Below are positions 44,710-56,382 of a DNA stretch of 64,000 nucleotides, piece after piece (positions within the stretch are counted from its first letter, which is position 1; the number at the start of each line of letters is the position of its first letter). The stretch is taken from positions 65,937,538 through 66,001,537 of the forward strand of contig JBANSL010000007.1 in assembly GCA_037127255.1 (NCBI GenBank). The letters run 5' to 3'. The stretch is from Persicaria tinctoria. Taxonomy: Eukaryota; Streptophyta; Magnoliopsida; Caryophyllales; Polygonaceae. The notes beneath the pieces were generated by a model that was not told the origin of the DNA, did no database searches, and saw nothing but the letters and a program-made list of their open reading frames with translations. The position numbers were made by a program, and so were the translations under genes.

Positions 44710-46145
44710 TGACGGAGGATTTTTAGTCGCCTTAAATCCTATCAAATAAATCCAACTAGCCTAACTAATGTAGTTTGGCAAGTACGGGTCGATCCCACAG
44801 AGAGTCAATGATTCGTATGCAAATCAGAGTGTGCTAAATAAGAACTAAAGAAACAAAGAGGGGGGATTATGATGATTCAGACTAACTAAGAAAAAAGCAA
44901 AACAATAAAATAAAACAGATTGAATGAATAAATAAGAGAGAATAGCTCAGGTCAATCAATCTCAGCACTCAGGTTTTATTCATTTATCATTGAAATCAAA
45001 CAGATAACTTCCTCTTGAATACTTTGTTGCGGAAAGACTAGGTCTTTTGAATCCAATTCCTTATCAAATCTAGTTAATAGGACAACCAGACCCTGAAAAC
45101 CCTAATTATCAAACAATCTTGAAACTATCAAGATTCAATTCAATAATCGATTAAGCTTAAAGGAAATCAACAAAGACAATCGACACACACAACCAGTTAT
45201 TGCATCGATTGCAAATCAATTCTCTATACAAATCCCTAAATCAACCAGTTTCAGAGATTTATATTTTGCTACACAATAATATAGATAATTCAACCAGAAA
45301 TTACCTATATCTAGCTATAGATTGTCATGAAAAGACATCAGTTGATCAGACTAACGGAAATTCACGACAACCCTAAACAATCTAAGCAAAGAATTGATAA
45401 TATTCAAAGAAGAGTATTAAGAACAGAAATCTCACAATGAAATAGAAGACCTGAAGCTTCGATTAATTTCCCCGAGCAAAGAGGATTAGTTGTTCATAAT
45501 CGATAAATTAGCAAAAGCATAAGAAAATCAAAAACTACCTACCAACCCGTTCGTGGTTCTCCTGTTCGATTCAAAACAAAAACTAGCACAAGTCTCTTCT
45601 GTTCGTCCCCCACGAACGGTTCATGCCCTCACTAATTAAAAATTCAAAATCAAAATAAAGTAACAGTTGTTTCTGTAAAATGGAAGAAAACTCGGGTTGG
45701 CCAAGAAACTCGACCAAGTTTCTTCTTGTTCCACCCGAGTTTCTCTGAATCCACAAGCTCGGTTTCCTTCACAAAACTCGGCCGAGTTCCCTTGCATTTC
45801 GGCCCGAGTTTCTTCCCAAACTCAACAACTCGGTTCTCTTCAATGGACTCGGCCGAGTTTCATGCAATCTTGGCCCGAGTTCTTTACAGTTCCATTCGTT
45901 TGCACTTGTTCAGCTCCTCTCTTTGGCTCTCTTGCTCAAGTCTCCGATTTCCATCTCATCTTCTATCATTTATACAACCTCAGCTCCACCTTTCCACAAT
46001 CACCTGAAATCATGCACAAAACTTGTAGATTCCGACTCTAATTGAAACATAATAAAAACATGAAAACTACTCTAAACTCATGCATTTTACCCTACCTAAA
46101 CACATCTAAATGCTTATATTAACACTACCTAAATGTGCATGATCA
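44710..46145 (-). repeat. 5' LTR of the large Athila element (1436 bp)
   Basis: On the minus strand it starts TGATCATGCACATTTAGG and ends CCTCCGTCA. The start resembles that of the plus-strand Athila LTR at 56383 (TGATAATGCATATTTTAG). About 290-460 bp from its start it holds repeated ACTCGG/CCGAGT motifs, including two ACTCGGCCGAGT palindromes. Confidence 0.88.
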
Positions 46146-46429
46146 ACCTTTATCCATTTCTTTTGAAGCTCCACAAAATACATGTATCTTTAGCCAACAA
46201 TAAGCTTGAGCCATCTGGGAATAAGAATTTAGAATTGATTACAGATTGATCATTTAGAGAAGAAACGTTATGGTTTATATGCATTGAATGCTTGGCAAAG
46301 AGTTGTAATGTTATGTGCTTTATTTTCTTCAAATTGTATTGATCAGTGGCTCCAAAGAAAAGAAAAAGAAAATTGAAAAATGAAAATAAAAAGAAAAAAA
46401 TCGAAAAGAAAAAAAAAGAAGGAAAAAAT

Positions 46430-47197
46430 TAGGGGTTGGCGCAGGACGGGACGGGACGGGATGGGGGTCGTCCCGCGTAATTTTTGCGGGACGGGACCGG
46501 GACGGGATTCACTACTTTTTTTTTCAATCCCGCACGGGCCTTGTCCCTCCCGGGATGGGACGGGACCGGGACGGGACGGGCCCTGTCCCTCAATAAAAAT
46601 ATATTATAAAAAAAATCTAAAGTTCTTATATATTTTACGATTTTCAAATACGTAACATATATAAATTTGTAATATTTTTTATTTTCCTTATATATACACG
46701 CACTGGACACATACATATAATTATAATATACGTAGTATATATACACACTGTACATATAACAGGGAATTAAATAAAAGAATTAGCATGATTAAACGCTAAT
46801 CAAATTGCTAACTAAGAACACATAACAGTAGCTTGAATTCCTCAAAAAAAAAAAAAAAAGCAGTAGCTTGAACAAAGTAGATTAGTATATTACAGACTTA
46901 CAGTGTGTATACACACTATATATATATGTAATCTAATACAGTATAATATTTATAAATATATAATATATATATAATATAATATAATATATATGTTATATTT
47001 TATATTATTTATAAATATAATATATATAATATGCGGGACGGGACGGGATTTGCGGGATTCGGACGGGTTGTCCCGCGTCCCGTCCCGCATAATTTTTGCG
47101 GGACGGGACCGGGACGGGATTTAATATTTTTATATGAAATCCCACCGGGACGGGCCCGAGACGGGACCGGGATTTGCGGGATTTGTGCCCACCCCTA
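46430..47197. mobile_element. Non-autonomous hAT-type element with CGGGACGGGA subterminal repeats
   Basis: The 8-bp duplication GAAAAAAT flanks it (46422-46429, 47198-47205). Ends are TAGGGGTTGGCGCA and, reversed, TAGGGGTGGGCACA. Both subterminal regions are packed with CGGGACGGGAC repeats and the centre is AT-rich with TATATA runs. There is no transposase. It is 768 bp. Confidence 0.88.
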
Positions 47198-47703
47198 GAA
47201 AAAATATTATGCATTGAAATATAGAGTCTTAGTTTCATTTTTGCATGTGAGAGTTGGATGAATGTTTGGTTAAGGGTTTGTTCGTATTCTGATGGAAGCT
47301 TGATGTAATTTTAAGTTGTTTTGTGTTATGTTTTAATTTTTATGAATCTTAGTTCTCGGATTTGAAAGTACCACATAACCAAATATACTCATTGCCTTGT
47401 TATTTCTACCAAGCCCCACCACAATCTCACCGAATGGAGTCTTATTTGAAGTCTTCTATTGAGCAAAAGTCTTCTTGATGTTTCTTATTTGCTTTGATGT
47501 ATTTGGTGGAGATATTGCTATATAAATGTCAATGCTTAAGATGATTTTTGTATATAGAATTGAGTTGAGAGTTTTTCTTAAAGCCTAAACACATGAGAGT
47601 GTGAGAAACACATTATTCCCTGTGAGGTTGGATGGATAGGCATGCGGGCTACTCTTTTTTTTTTTTTTAAACGGAAAGAATTTGACCATAGAGCTTAGCT
47701 CTA

Positions 47704-50700
47704 TCAGCCAAGAGCATCCTTGTGGATGAGACTACACAACAGAAAATCATCAGGAGTCATAGATCCGTTAAGAGCAAAGAGAATACGTGACAAGCGGTCA
47801 GCCACCAGATTTGCCTCACGGAAGACATGATGAATCTCAACAGAACCAAAGAAGCCCAGCGAGACTAGACTGTCCGAGACAATCATTTTAGAGTCTCCAG
47901 TAGGCTTCCCCATACCTTTTAGACTTTTGATAATCGTTAAGTTATCTCCTTCAATGATTAGGTTCATGATTTTCAGTTCTTTTGCATCTTGCAGGCCCTT
48001 CCAAAGGCCCATGCTTTCACAACCACAAACCGAGATGATTGGTGAGGTTCCTGAGCAACTAAAAATAGGAGCACCAACAGAATCCCGAAGGATGAAGCCA
48101 TACGTGCCCCTACCATCAGGGGAGAGAGAACCGTCGAAATTCAGTTTATAAGTTCCATTTGGAGGGGGTTCCCATTTGGTTCTTTTTCTTTTTGATTTCA
48201 ATCTGGGTTGGTTGACTTTTTTGGACAAGTTTTTGTCATTTGTGCAGTAATCCAGTGTACCCGAGTACGCTGTTTTCCAGATAAATATTTACTCTTTTAC
48301 AAATGATAAGATACGCCTTATGTCTAGGTTTATATTTTCAAATATCGTTTTATTTCTGAAATACCAAATTCCCCACCAAACAAAGGCAAGATCTTCAAAA
48401 CATTTTTCCCCAATTGTATTTTTATATCCCAGATTGTGTCGTTGAGGTGTTCCTCTTTGTTGAAATAGCCCAGGATTTTCCAAAAGGCACCTGGGTTATT
48501 TGCAATAAGGGTTTCCCTAGAAACAGGACAGTCCCATAGTAGATGTTTAAGGTCTTCATAGCAGGAGTCACAGTGTGGGCAATTCGTCGGAATACCGAGA
48601 CGGCGAGATGCCAGTTTAACCGTAGTGGGTATTCCGTTCTTAAGGATTTTCCAAAGAAAAGATTTTATTTTAGGAGGAATCTTTAGCCCCCAAACCCAGT
48701 TTATATCCGAAATTTCATGGTTTTTGTGTCTATGTATCATGCCAATTGCAGACTTTGTGTTGAACCAGCCATTTTTGTTCCATTTCCAATATAGTCTATC
48801 AACATGGATGTGTTGTGGTATTGGGGTTGTTTTGATTGCTTCTATTATGTCATTTGGAATAACATTCTGTAGATTTTTATGTAATTTATCTTGGTCCCAT
48901 GTTTTATTCTGTTTTAGGAAATAACTTATGTTGATTGTTTCGTCAATTTGTTGTGTTCCCGAGATTAGTGAATTCAGAGGCGAAGAGCCTAGCCACACTC
49001 CCGCCAAAAATTAATGGATGAGTCATCCCCAATAGACCATTTAAGTCCTAATTGCTTGAATAAAGGTAATAATTTTATTAAATGCGTCCATTGCCAGGAA
49101 GAGGTCCCATGCTTCTGATAATTCATAATGTTTTGATCTTTTAGATATTTTTCTTTGATTAATGTAACCCATGGGCTAGATGGTTCTGCTAATAGTTTCC
49201 AAAGTAATTTCTTCTGAAGGGCTTTGTTCATGTCCTCAGAGTTGCGAAGACCAAGTCCTCCATGTTCCTTGGTTTTACAAACCTCAAACCATGAGTGGTT
49301 TGTGATTCGGGCCCTTGTTCCAAAGGAAGTTTCGGTTGATTTTATCAAGTTCTGTGTGAACATATTTGGGTAGCATAAAGCATTGCATTATATGTAAAGG
49401 TTTAGCTGCTAGTGTCGTTTTGATCAAGGTGCAACGACCCGCTTGTGAGAGGCAATTCGCCTTCCATCTGTGTAGCTGTGACTTAGTGTTTGTTAATAAG
49501 TCTTTAAATTCGTCCTTCGTCGCTCGTCCTTCAATGATCGGACATCCCAAATAGCATCCCAATTTGGGGGTGTGTGCTATTTCAAGCTCATTTCGAATAA
49601 GATTTTTTAGTGCGGTTGAAACATTTTCGGATGTTTGGAATTGAGATTTGTGCCTATTCACTCGTTGTCCTGACAAAGATGAGTATTCTTGTAGTACTTT
49701 GTTAATTTGGTCACAATCGGTTTTGGTTGCTGATGCAAAGATGACAATATCGTCAGCAAAGGCTAAAAAGGGGATTTTCGTACCACCGCGTGTTAGTTTG
49801 ATTCCTAGATGGCTTTGCGGCCTTTCTGACTCATGTTGTAGCCCTCGAGCTAGAATTTCTGAAATTATTAAAAATAGATATGGTGAGATCGGGCATCCCT
49901 GGCGTAATCTCCTCTTGGGGAAAAACATATCTGTGGGTTCATTATTTACTAGTACTGAGTATGTTACAGTTGTAATACATTCTTTGATCCATTCTGTGAA
50001 TTTGGGTGAGAAACCAAGTTTAAGCATGGTGGAGAGTAAGAAGTTCAAGTCGACCATATCAAAAGCTTTTTCCATGTCAGGCTTGACAGCCATCCAACCT
50101 GAATTTCCTTTTTTCTTTGAGAAAGAGTGGAATATTTCATTTGCAATTAAGATGTTATCTTGTATTGATCTGCCAGAAGTGAAGGCACTTTGAAGTGGGT
50201 TTGTTACTTTGGGGATAATCCTTTTTAGTCTTGATGCTAGTATTTTGGATATAATTTTGTATGTTGTTGAGCATAGACTGATAGGCCTATAGTGAGATGT
50301 TGTGGTCGGGTTATCTATCTTCGGTATTAATGCTATGAACATGTGGTTTGTCTGTTTTAGAATTCTTCTACTCAAAAAGAAGCTCTTGACCGCCTTTATG
50401 ACGGATGGTTCAACTATGTGCCAGTATTTTTTGAAGAATCCGGCAGGAAACCCATCAGGTCCTGAGGATTTGTCATTGGCAAGACCGAAAACCGCATTCT
50501 TTATTTCAGAATTTGTGATTTGGCGAGTCAGCCAGTCATTATCTTCGTTCGAGATTTCATTTCCTACATGATGGAGTAAATTGCTTGGTATTTGTTGCCT
50601 GGGTTGTTGTGAAAATCTCTGGCTGAAGTCCTGCTTGATTAGCTCTCTGATGTCTTTTTCACTGCTGAGTGTTACACCAGCAGTTGTTTGAAGGTGTTTT

Positions 50701-51855
50701 ATTATGTTTCGATCTGTTTTGTCTTCCAGTTGCAATTTTATGAAAGTATTTTGTGTTAGCGTCAATTGATTTTACGTGTATTCTTTTGTCCCTTTGCCCC
50801 CAATATTTTTGTTGGAAGGAAAGGAGAGAGGTGTGCTTTGTTGTGAGCCTTTTGATTTTGTTATCTAGGTTTTGGTTATAAGCATTGCAAAGATTTTTCT
50901 GTAATTCCAGTAATTTTGTTTCTACTTGTTTAATTTGCCGAAAGACGTTCCCAAACGTTACTTTGCTCCATAGTTTGCTTTTCCTTTTGACCTCTTGCAA
51001 TTTCTTTGTTAATTTGAACATTTGAGAGCCAGGAGAGTCAAGCCTCCAAGCAGAGCGCACAACTGCTTCATATTCTGGTTTCGTTGTCCAAGTCATTTCA
51101 AACTTGAAAGGCTGTAATTTTGGTTTCAGGTTATCCATGAGGTCCAGTGTAATCTGTGCATGGTCTGATTTTAAGAAGGCGTGGTTTTTGGTGCATAGGT
51201 TAGGGAATTGTTTTAGGATAGAGTGGCTAATCACAACGCGGTCTAGTTTTTCAAATATATTGTCATTACCATGTTCGTGTTTTCTCCGAGTGTAATTGTT
51301 TCCACATGTAGGGGAGTCTACCAAGTTGTAAGTACTGATAATATCATGTAGTCTTGTAAATCTATTTGCAGATGGAAACTTTCCACCCTTTTTGTCGTTC
51401 GGCTCTAATATTTCATTTAGATCCCCCAATATAATAAGATCTCCCTTCTCATTGCTTATATAGTCTGAGAGTGAGGCCCAGAAAGAGTTTTTTTCATTTG
51501 CATAAGGTGTTGCATAAACAAATAAAATTTCGATGTTAATATTAAGAGTTGTGTTCGTGTAGTCTGCCTGGATGATACGGTCTGTAGAGTTTCTAATAGT
51601 AAAAGTTTCATTCTGGAAAAGGGATTCCTTCCAAAGAAGGCATAAACCTCCTGCCAGTCCTTTTGACGGACAGAAGAACATTTTATCAAAACTCGGTTTC
51701 CTCCAGCACTTATCCGGAGGAGGATTTGTCAATTTTGTTTCGGCTAGCATTAAGATTTTTATGTGTTCTGCTTTAGTGGTAGATTCAATGTGAGTCCAAA
51801 CGTTCTTTCTACTTAGGCCCCTTACATTCCAGAAGCTAAACTTCATTATAACCAA
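47704..51855 (-). pseudogene. LINE ORF2: endonuclease, reverse transcriptase, RNase H
   Basis: ATG 51855 starts MVIMKFSFWNVRGLSRK. The endonuclease shows AET (residues 38-40), GDLNE (144-148), LDR (204-206) and SDH (230-232), the AP-endonuclease catalytic set. A frameshift near 50715 leads into RT with NDKSSGPDGFPAGFF, IALIPKIDNP, YRPISLCSTTYKIISKI and catalytic FADDIV (about 49757). Further frameshifts lie near 49310, 49000 and 48350-48480. The zf-RVT-like part has WVWGLKIPPKIKSFLWKIL and CPHCDSCYEDLKHLLWDC. RNase H has NFDGSLSPDGRG, CESMGLWKGL and IEGDNLTI, and ends at 47704. The element moved by target-primed reverse transcription; this copy no longer can. Confidence 0.92.
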
Positions 51856-52186
51856 TTTTGGGAGAAATGGTACTTAGAAAGGTTAGAATCTTACTTAAAA
51901 AAGTAAAGACTCGCCAGTTAATGTTCATTTTGATTGATTTCGGGTCATTGTTATAGGTTTTTTTTTATCTCTATGAGTGTTTGAGTGAGTGTGTAATGCA
52001 GAAATACAAACCCCGATGATTCTTGGATTAGATAGAATTCTTAGTTGTTTTTGTTAGTTGTCATATCCCGTATGTATCGAGTGATTGGTAAATTTTGAGT
52101 ATTGGCACCAAGACTTATTGTATATAGACGGTTCAGAAAAAATATAATGTCCAAGCCAAGGGTTTGACAAGAGCACCAAGGCCTAT

Positions 52187-52575
52187 TGTTGCATATAGTA
52201 TAAATTCAAGAGTAATGTATGAATTCATGATAGATATAATTCAAGCGGATAATGTGTGCAAGAGTAATAAAACCATTTTGAGTAGTACAAGATAGAACAT
52301 TTCCCTCATGTAAGTTGCTACTAGTTACAACTAAGGTGTTAATAGATTCAAGATAAAAAAAATAGATGGAGATTTGAGGTGCTTAGAAGAAACACTGACA
52401 CGAGAATAGCTTGTATGGAGATAATTGCATGTAGTAAAATTCCAAGAGTAGTGTATTAAATCATGACAGATATATTTCAAGTGGTTAAGATGGTCAAGAG
52501 TAATCAATCCATTTTGAGTAATACAAGGTAGAACATTGTCCTCATATAATTTGTTACTGGTTACACATGCTGCTA
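52187..52575. repeat. Diverged tandem duplication, period about 240 bp
   Basis: Segment 52187-52335 and segment 52427-52575 share a string of words in the same order (GTAATGTAT/GTAGTGTAT, CATGATAGATATA/CATGACAGATATA, CCATTTTGAGTA, GTTGCTACT/TTGTTACT). The duplication lies across the end of the long LINE frame. Confidence 0.75.
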
Positions 52576-55500
52576 CTGTAAAGGAGCAAAGAATCATGTA
52601 TGTGCCTAGTCTTAGGTTAATTTGATGCTTCCTAGAAGTCAAGTAGTGGTGGTAAGAATTCCTATGGATAATATACAAGACTACAATCTCAGAGAGGATA
52701 GCAGAGCAAGTGAAATTATACTCTTCAGTTTGAAGCCACTTAAGCTTACTTTCTGTAGGTGCGTGTGCCACTGTCTCTTGTTCAGTAGTGTAGTAGTAGA
52801 TAAAGCGAGCAGGTACAAGACCTTTCCAATGCTCAGTTCTATCAGTTTGGGTCAGCAAGTGAAGGTTACTCCCTTTTATTGAGTAGCATCCCAGCAGTTC
52901 CAGTAATGTGGCTTGTATCAGTGTACCCAAAAAGTCCTGTAGGAAATGATTCAGATAATTTTGCTCGAGTAGAGAGACCACCCGAGCTGAGTTAGTATTT
53001 GCGGATAAGTTGATTCCCAACGTAAAGCAGTATAAGACATGCAATTTGCTGTTGTAAGTATCTGCTATAATGAATAACAAGTATGCAACTTCATAATTGT
53101 CAGTTTCTATCCAGTTGCATAGAACTGAATACTATACATCAGTGAAAAGAGTTTTGTGTTTATTGGTGAATTTGGTAGCAGATGGCTCTAGTTTCCCTTT
53201 CCTGGATAGAATCTTAAACCATGAGCAAAAGATAATAGTATGATATTTGTATGCATAAGAAAGCATCACACCTCCTGGAAATGCATAAAAAGGCAAAATT
53301 CTCCTAAAGTATAGAGTAAGGGGTTGTAGGTAGTTGCACAAGCAATCAAGAGAAGTGAGAATAGCAAATAACCAGTGGTTGGGTAAATTAAGAGGTGGTA
53401 CATGAGTTTGATTGGAAGCTAAGTATGGTAAATAATAGAGTTGCCAACACTTAAACTGCCATGGCACACAGTAGCAGAAAAAATTAGAAGTGAGGCAACC
53501 CAAGTTAACATGGAAATCCAGAATTAGTTCATAACATACATTTATGGTACAAGCTGATCTATGACAGCTACAGTGGTATGGTTGTAAGTTAATTAACAAT
53601 ATGTCAAAAGGTTTCAGCATAAGGTAGATATGGATAAATTGATAATGGAACAAAACAAAAGCATGATATGAAGCCAGAGTTCCATCCAAAGAATTTTTTA
53701 GTGTAAGATCTCCATGAACAAAGGCAAGACTCACATTCATAGCAGATGCAAAATTAAAATTAGGTAAAATCACACTTAGTTGATTGAATTCAGCAGGTAA
53801 GTAATAGAAATTATGTAGCATTTTTGTGAGTATAAGCATCAATTTTATAGGTTGTTCAAAAAGAAAACAAAGGAGTTTATACTGAGAGAACATTAATTCA
53901 TAATATAGATTTTGATTACTTATGAAAGATAGGTTACAGATACTTGGAATAGCAAAGCTAGATGGAAAGATCACCATGTTAGCTTGTGATCTTAGTTTCA
54001 GTTTTTCCAAAATAAGAGTGCTGTGAGTTGTAAGATGTATGTGCTGTAATAAGTTTAAGAATATAGGGTTAAATATTAGTGTATTAGTACTGTGCATCAG
54101 GAATAGGGGTATACAAAGATCCAGATAAACAGAGATGTTGTATGATTTTAAGCTTATAAGACTTAAAATTATGTACAAGTAATAGATCTTATAATGTTCT
54201 AAGTTTACAGTATACATACATGCAAGCCTGATCATGGTAGAATTGTGGTGACTGAACCAAAAGTAAGGTAGGTAGATGCACAAGTAGTTGTAACTAACCA
54301 GACAACAAGATATTATGGATTTTTGATAATTCAAATCAAGATTTTGCCAGCAAATAGAACTTGAGTATTTCCCAATCATTACAGGATTAGTAGTGTGTTT
54401 TATAGATGGTTCTTGATTTGATCTGGATAAAGGATCAAGATTGATGCTAATAAGTATTGGACAGTTGTCGATAGATTCATAATTATAGTTAGACAAATGG
54501 GTTTGGTTAATGCTAGCAGGTATAGGACAGTGGTGCAGGTAAAGGTTATGTGGTAGCATGGTAATACAACTTTCCAGTAGAAGATAGGTACATCTGAACT
54601 GGGATTTGGATCCTAAACTAAAATAGTAAGAAGCCAGAAAACTAGCCACTTTATAATAAAGTGAGAAGTCTTCAAGGTCAGTGCCAAAGTACATTATCAA
54701 GGAGTAAATAATGTTAAGATTAAATATAGCTATACAGTTATGATTGAAGCTAGTAGTAAAGTTATTATGGGTTTGTGACAATCTTACTAGTAGCAATTTA
54801 TAGCTCTGTTTAATAAGAAGCAATAGACTCATGCTCAAGTGATACCATAGTTCATAACAAGGATTTTGATATATGACTACAGATAAAATGCAAGCATTTG
54901 GAGAATCAAAGTGAGTAGGATCGAGGCAAGCCCCTCGTCTAGAGTTAGAAATTCTGCTAATTTAGTCTAATTGTGACTTATATAAGCATACAGTTGAGTA
55001 TGGTAAAGAAGTTAACCCTCTCAGCAAAGAGAAAAGGCATGATATGCAGTGTTGCAGGGTTTGATGAATATATTTAGATAAAATGCAAATCTGATGGAGA
55101 TATTCAACATGGTAAACGTAGTAAATAATGATGATGATCCTGATGCTCAAAGTACATAAAATGCTTATACAACAGGTGCTCTAGATTGCATAGAAAGTCA
55201 TAATAAGTTCTAATTGGTAAACTGGTAGATAGGACTTCAAACCAAAGTTGGGGTGAGCCCTCCCATAGAGAATGGCTTTAGTATGGAAACTGTATTTCGG
55301 TTTAAATTTTTGGAGTTGGTTATAGAAGGAGTTCAGATCGATTTTCCCTTTGCCCTTGTCGGTTTTGAGCGACTTGGAGGGATTAGTTTTAGTTTGGGGT
55401 TCACCCGGGGGTTTCCCATTAGGGGTTTTTTTGGGTGTCGGTGGAGTCTCAGAGAGAATCCCCTTCCCTTTGGGTTTTTGAGGGTTATTAGCCATTAAAG

Positions 55501-56164
55501 CTAATTCAGTGGAGTTAGAGAAAAACCAGTATGCAATTTCAGAGAAGAGAAGAAAGGGGAGAGAATTGTGAGTAGAGAGAATCGATTTCAAAGAATCGAA
55601 AGGGACGATTCTAGAAACAATTTTCGGGGGATCAATTTCATACCTATTAGTAGAGAGGCCAATAGCCCAGTACTCCAGATAACTGGAGAAGCAATGATGA
55701 TGAGCGACGATTCCCCAAATCCGGAAATCCGAGAAGCGGCAACCGTCAAAACCTCTGTATAGCGCAGATGAGGTGAAACCAGAGGAAAGCCCTCTGGGAG
55801 TAGCAGTCGCAGCAAAGGGATGAGGCCATAGGGCCGATTTGACTGAGAAGTAAGCCGGAACCCTAGCAGAGAGAATAGAGAACACTCCCTCAATTGATTT
55901 CGATGGGAAGTGAGAGGGGGCTTTTTTCGATTTTCTTTGAGAGGACTTTGAAGGGAATACCAGATCCAATTCCAATACACTTTTGAGTTTGTACTTTGTA
56001 GAGGCTCCAATGCTGTGCAGAAAGCTCGGATAGGGAGATGATTGCCATGGAAGGCGCTTGGATCTGGTGGATTTTCGATTGATTTGGGTTAGGGTTTTCT
56101 CAGGGTAGGGTGGGAAAGGGGGCGCGTGTAAGAGCGCGTTCTTTTGGGTGTTCCGGGTTTCCAT
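52331..56164 (-). pseudogene. LINE ORF1 region: one 1278-codon frame with three internal stops
   Basis: From ATG 56164 a single minus-strand frame reaches 52331, broken only by stops at 55181-55183, 54962-54964 and 53132-53134. The first part has a Lys/Pro-rich segment (MANNPQKPKGKG from 55494, a possible alternative start) and LNSFYNQLQKFKPKYSFHTK. From about 55180 the translation changes to an unusual composition rich in Leu, Ile, Ser, Tyr, Asn, His and Cys, and poor in Gly, Glu, Asp and Arg, with a stop-free run of 609 codons (54961-53135). No DUF4283, RRM or CCHC knuckle of plant LINE ORF1 is evident. The other two frames have frequent stops. Whether this encodes a protein is unknown; it fills the place between ORF1 and ORF2. 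Confidence 0.6.
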
Positions 56165-56382
56165 CCCTGTTTGGGCTTACTTTTTTTAGTTTGGCATGCG
56201 GGCTACTTGATCACTCAAATACATGCTAGGGCGTCTGTTTGCTTCATTCGTGTTTGCACTTTCTATATGATGTTGTTTTTTATAGGGTTAAGACATGAAA
56301 GATATTCATGTGGGATGGATGATTTATGTGTTATTCTAATTTTTTGCTTGAGGACAAGCAATAGCTTAAGTGTGGGGGATTT

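Larger units (their letters stand above)
23317..46145 (-). mobile_element. Ty3/Gypsy Athila retrotransposon carrying a nested chromovirus
   Basis: Read on the minus strand: 5' LTR (46145-44710), tRNA-Asp primer site, gag, protease, RT and part of RNase H (to 40726), then a 12.2-kb nested element flanked by CTTTG, then the rest of RNase H and integrase (28574-27082). After these come a pre-env region with LTR-like motifs, an env-position ORF (26093-24721), the polypurine-like GTGTGGGGGAGGGAA (24655-24641) and a long 3' UTR. The 3' LTR is missing because the UTR joins an oppositely oriented Athila 3' UTR near 23316. Coding parts hold several stops and frameshifts, so the element is dead. Without the insertion it spans about 10.7 kb. 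Confidence 0.88.
47654..56192 (-). mobile_element. Full-length L1-type LINE, 8.5 kb
   Basis: A poly-A tail (plus-strand T-run 47655-47668) marks the 3' end. The 15-bp duplication GGCATGCGGGCTACT flanks the whole insert (47639-47653 and 56193-56207), so both borders are exact. Minus-strand order: a long ORF1 frame from 56164, then ORF2 with AP-type endonuclease, reverse transcriptase, a zf-RVT-like region and an RNase H of the RVT_3 type. At 8539 bp it is longer than the 6-7 kb I expect for plant L1 elements; the excess is in the ORF1 region (52.3-55.2 kb). ORF2 is broken by frameshifts, so it is inactive. Confidence 0.93.

Noticed and set aside
46429..47238. Repetitive frames translating to RDGTGPGRDG-like peptides
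   Set aside because: These come from the CGGGACGGGA subterminal repeats of an hAT-type element.
52331..54838. Treating the long LINE frame as a functional membrane protein gene
   Set aside because: It lies inside an exactly bounded LINE, contains in-frame stops and has an atypical composition. I report it as an open question instead of a gene.
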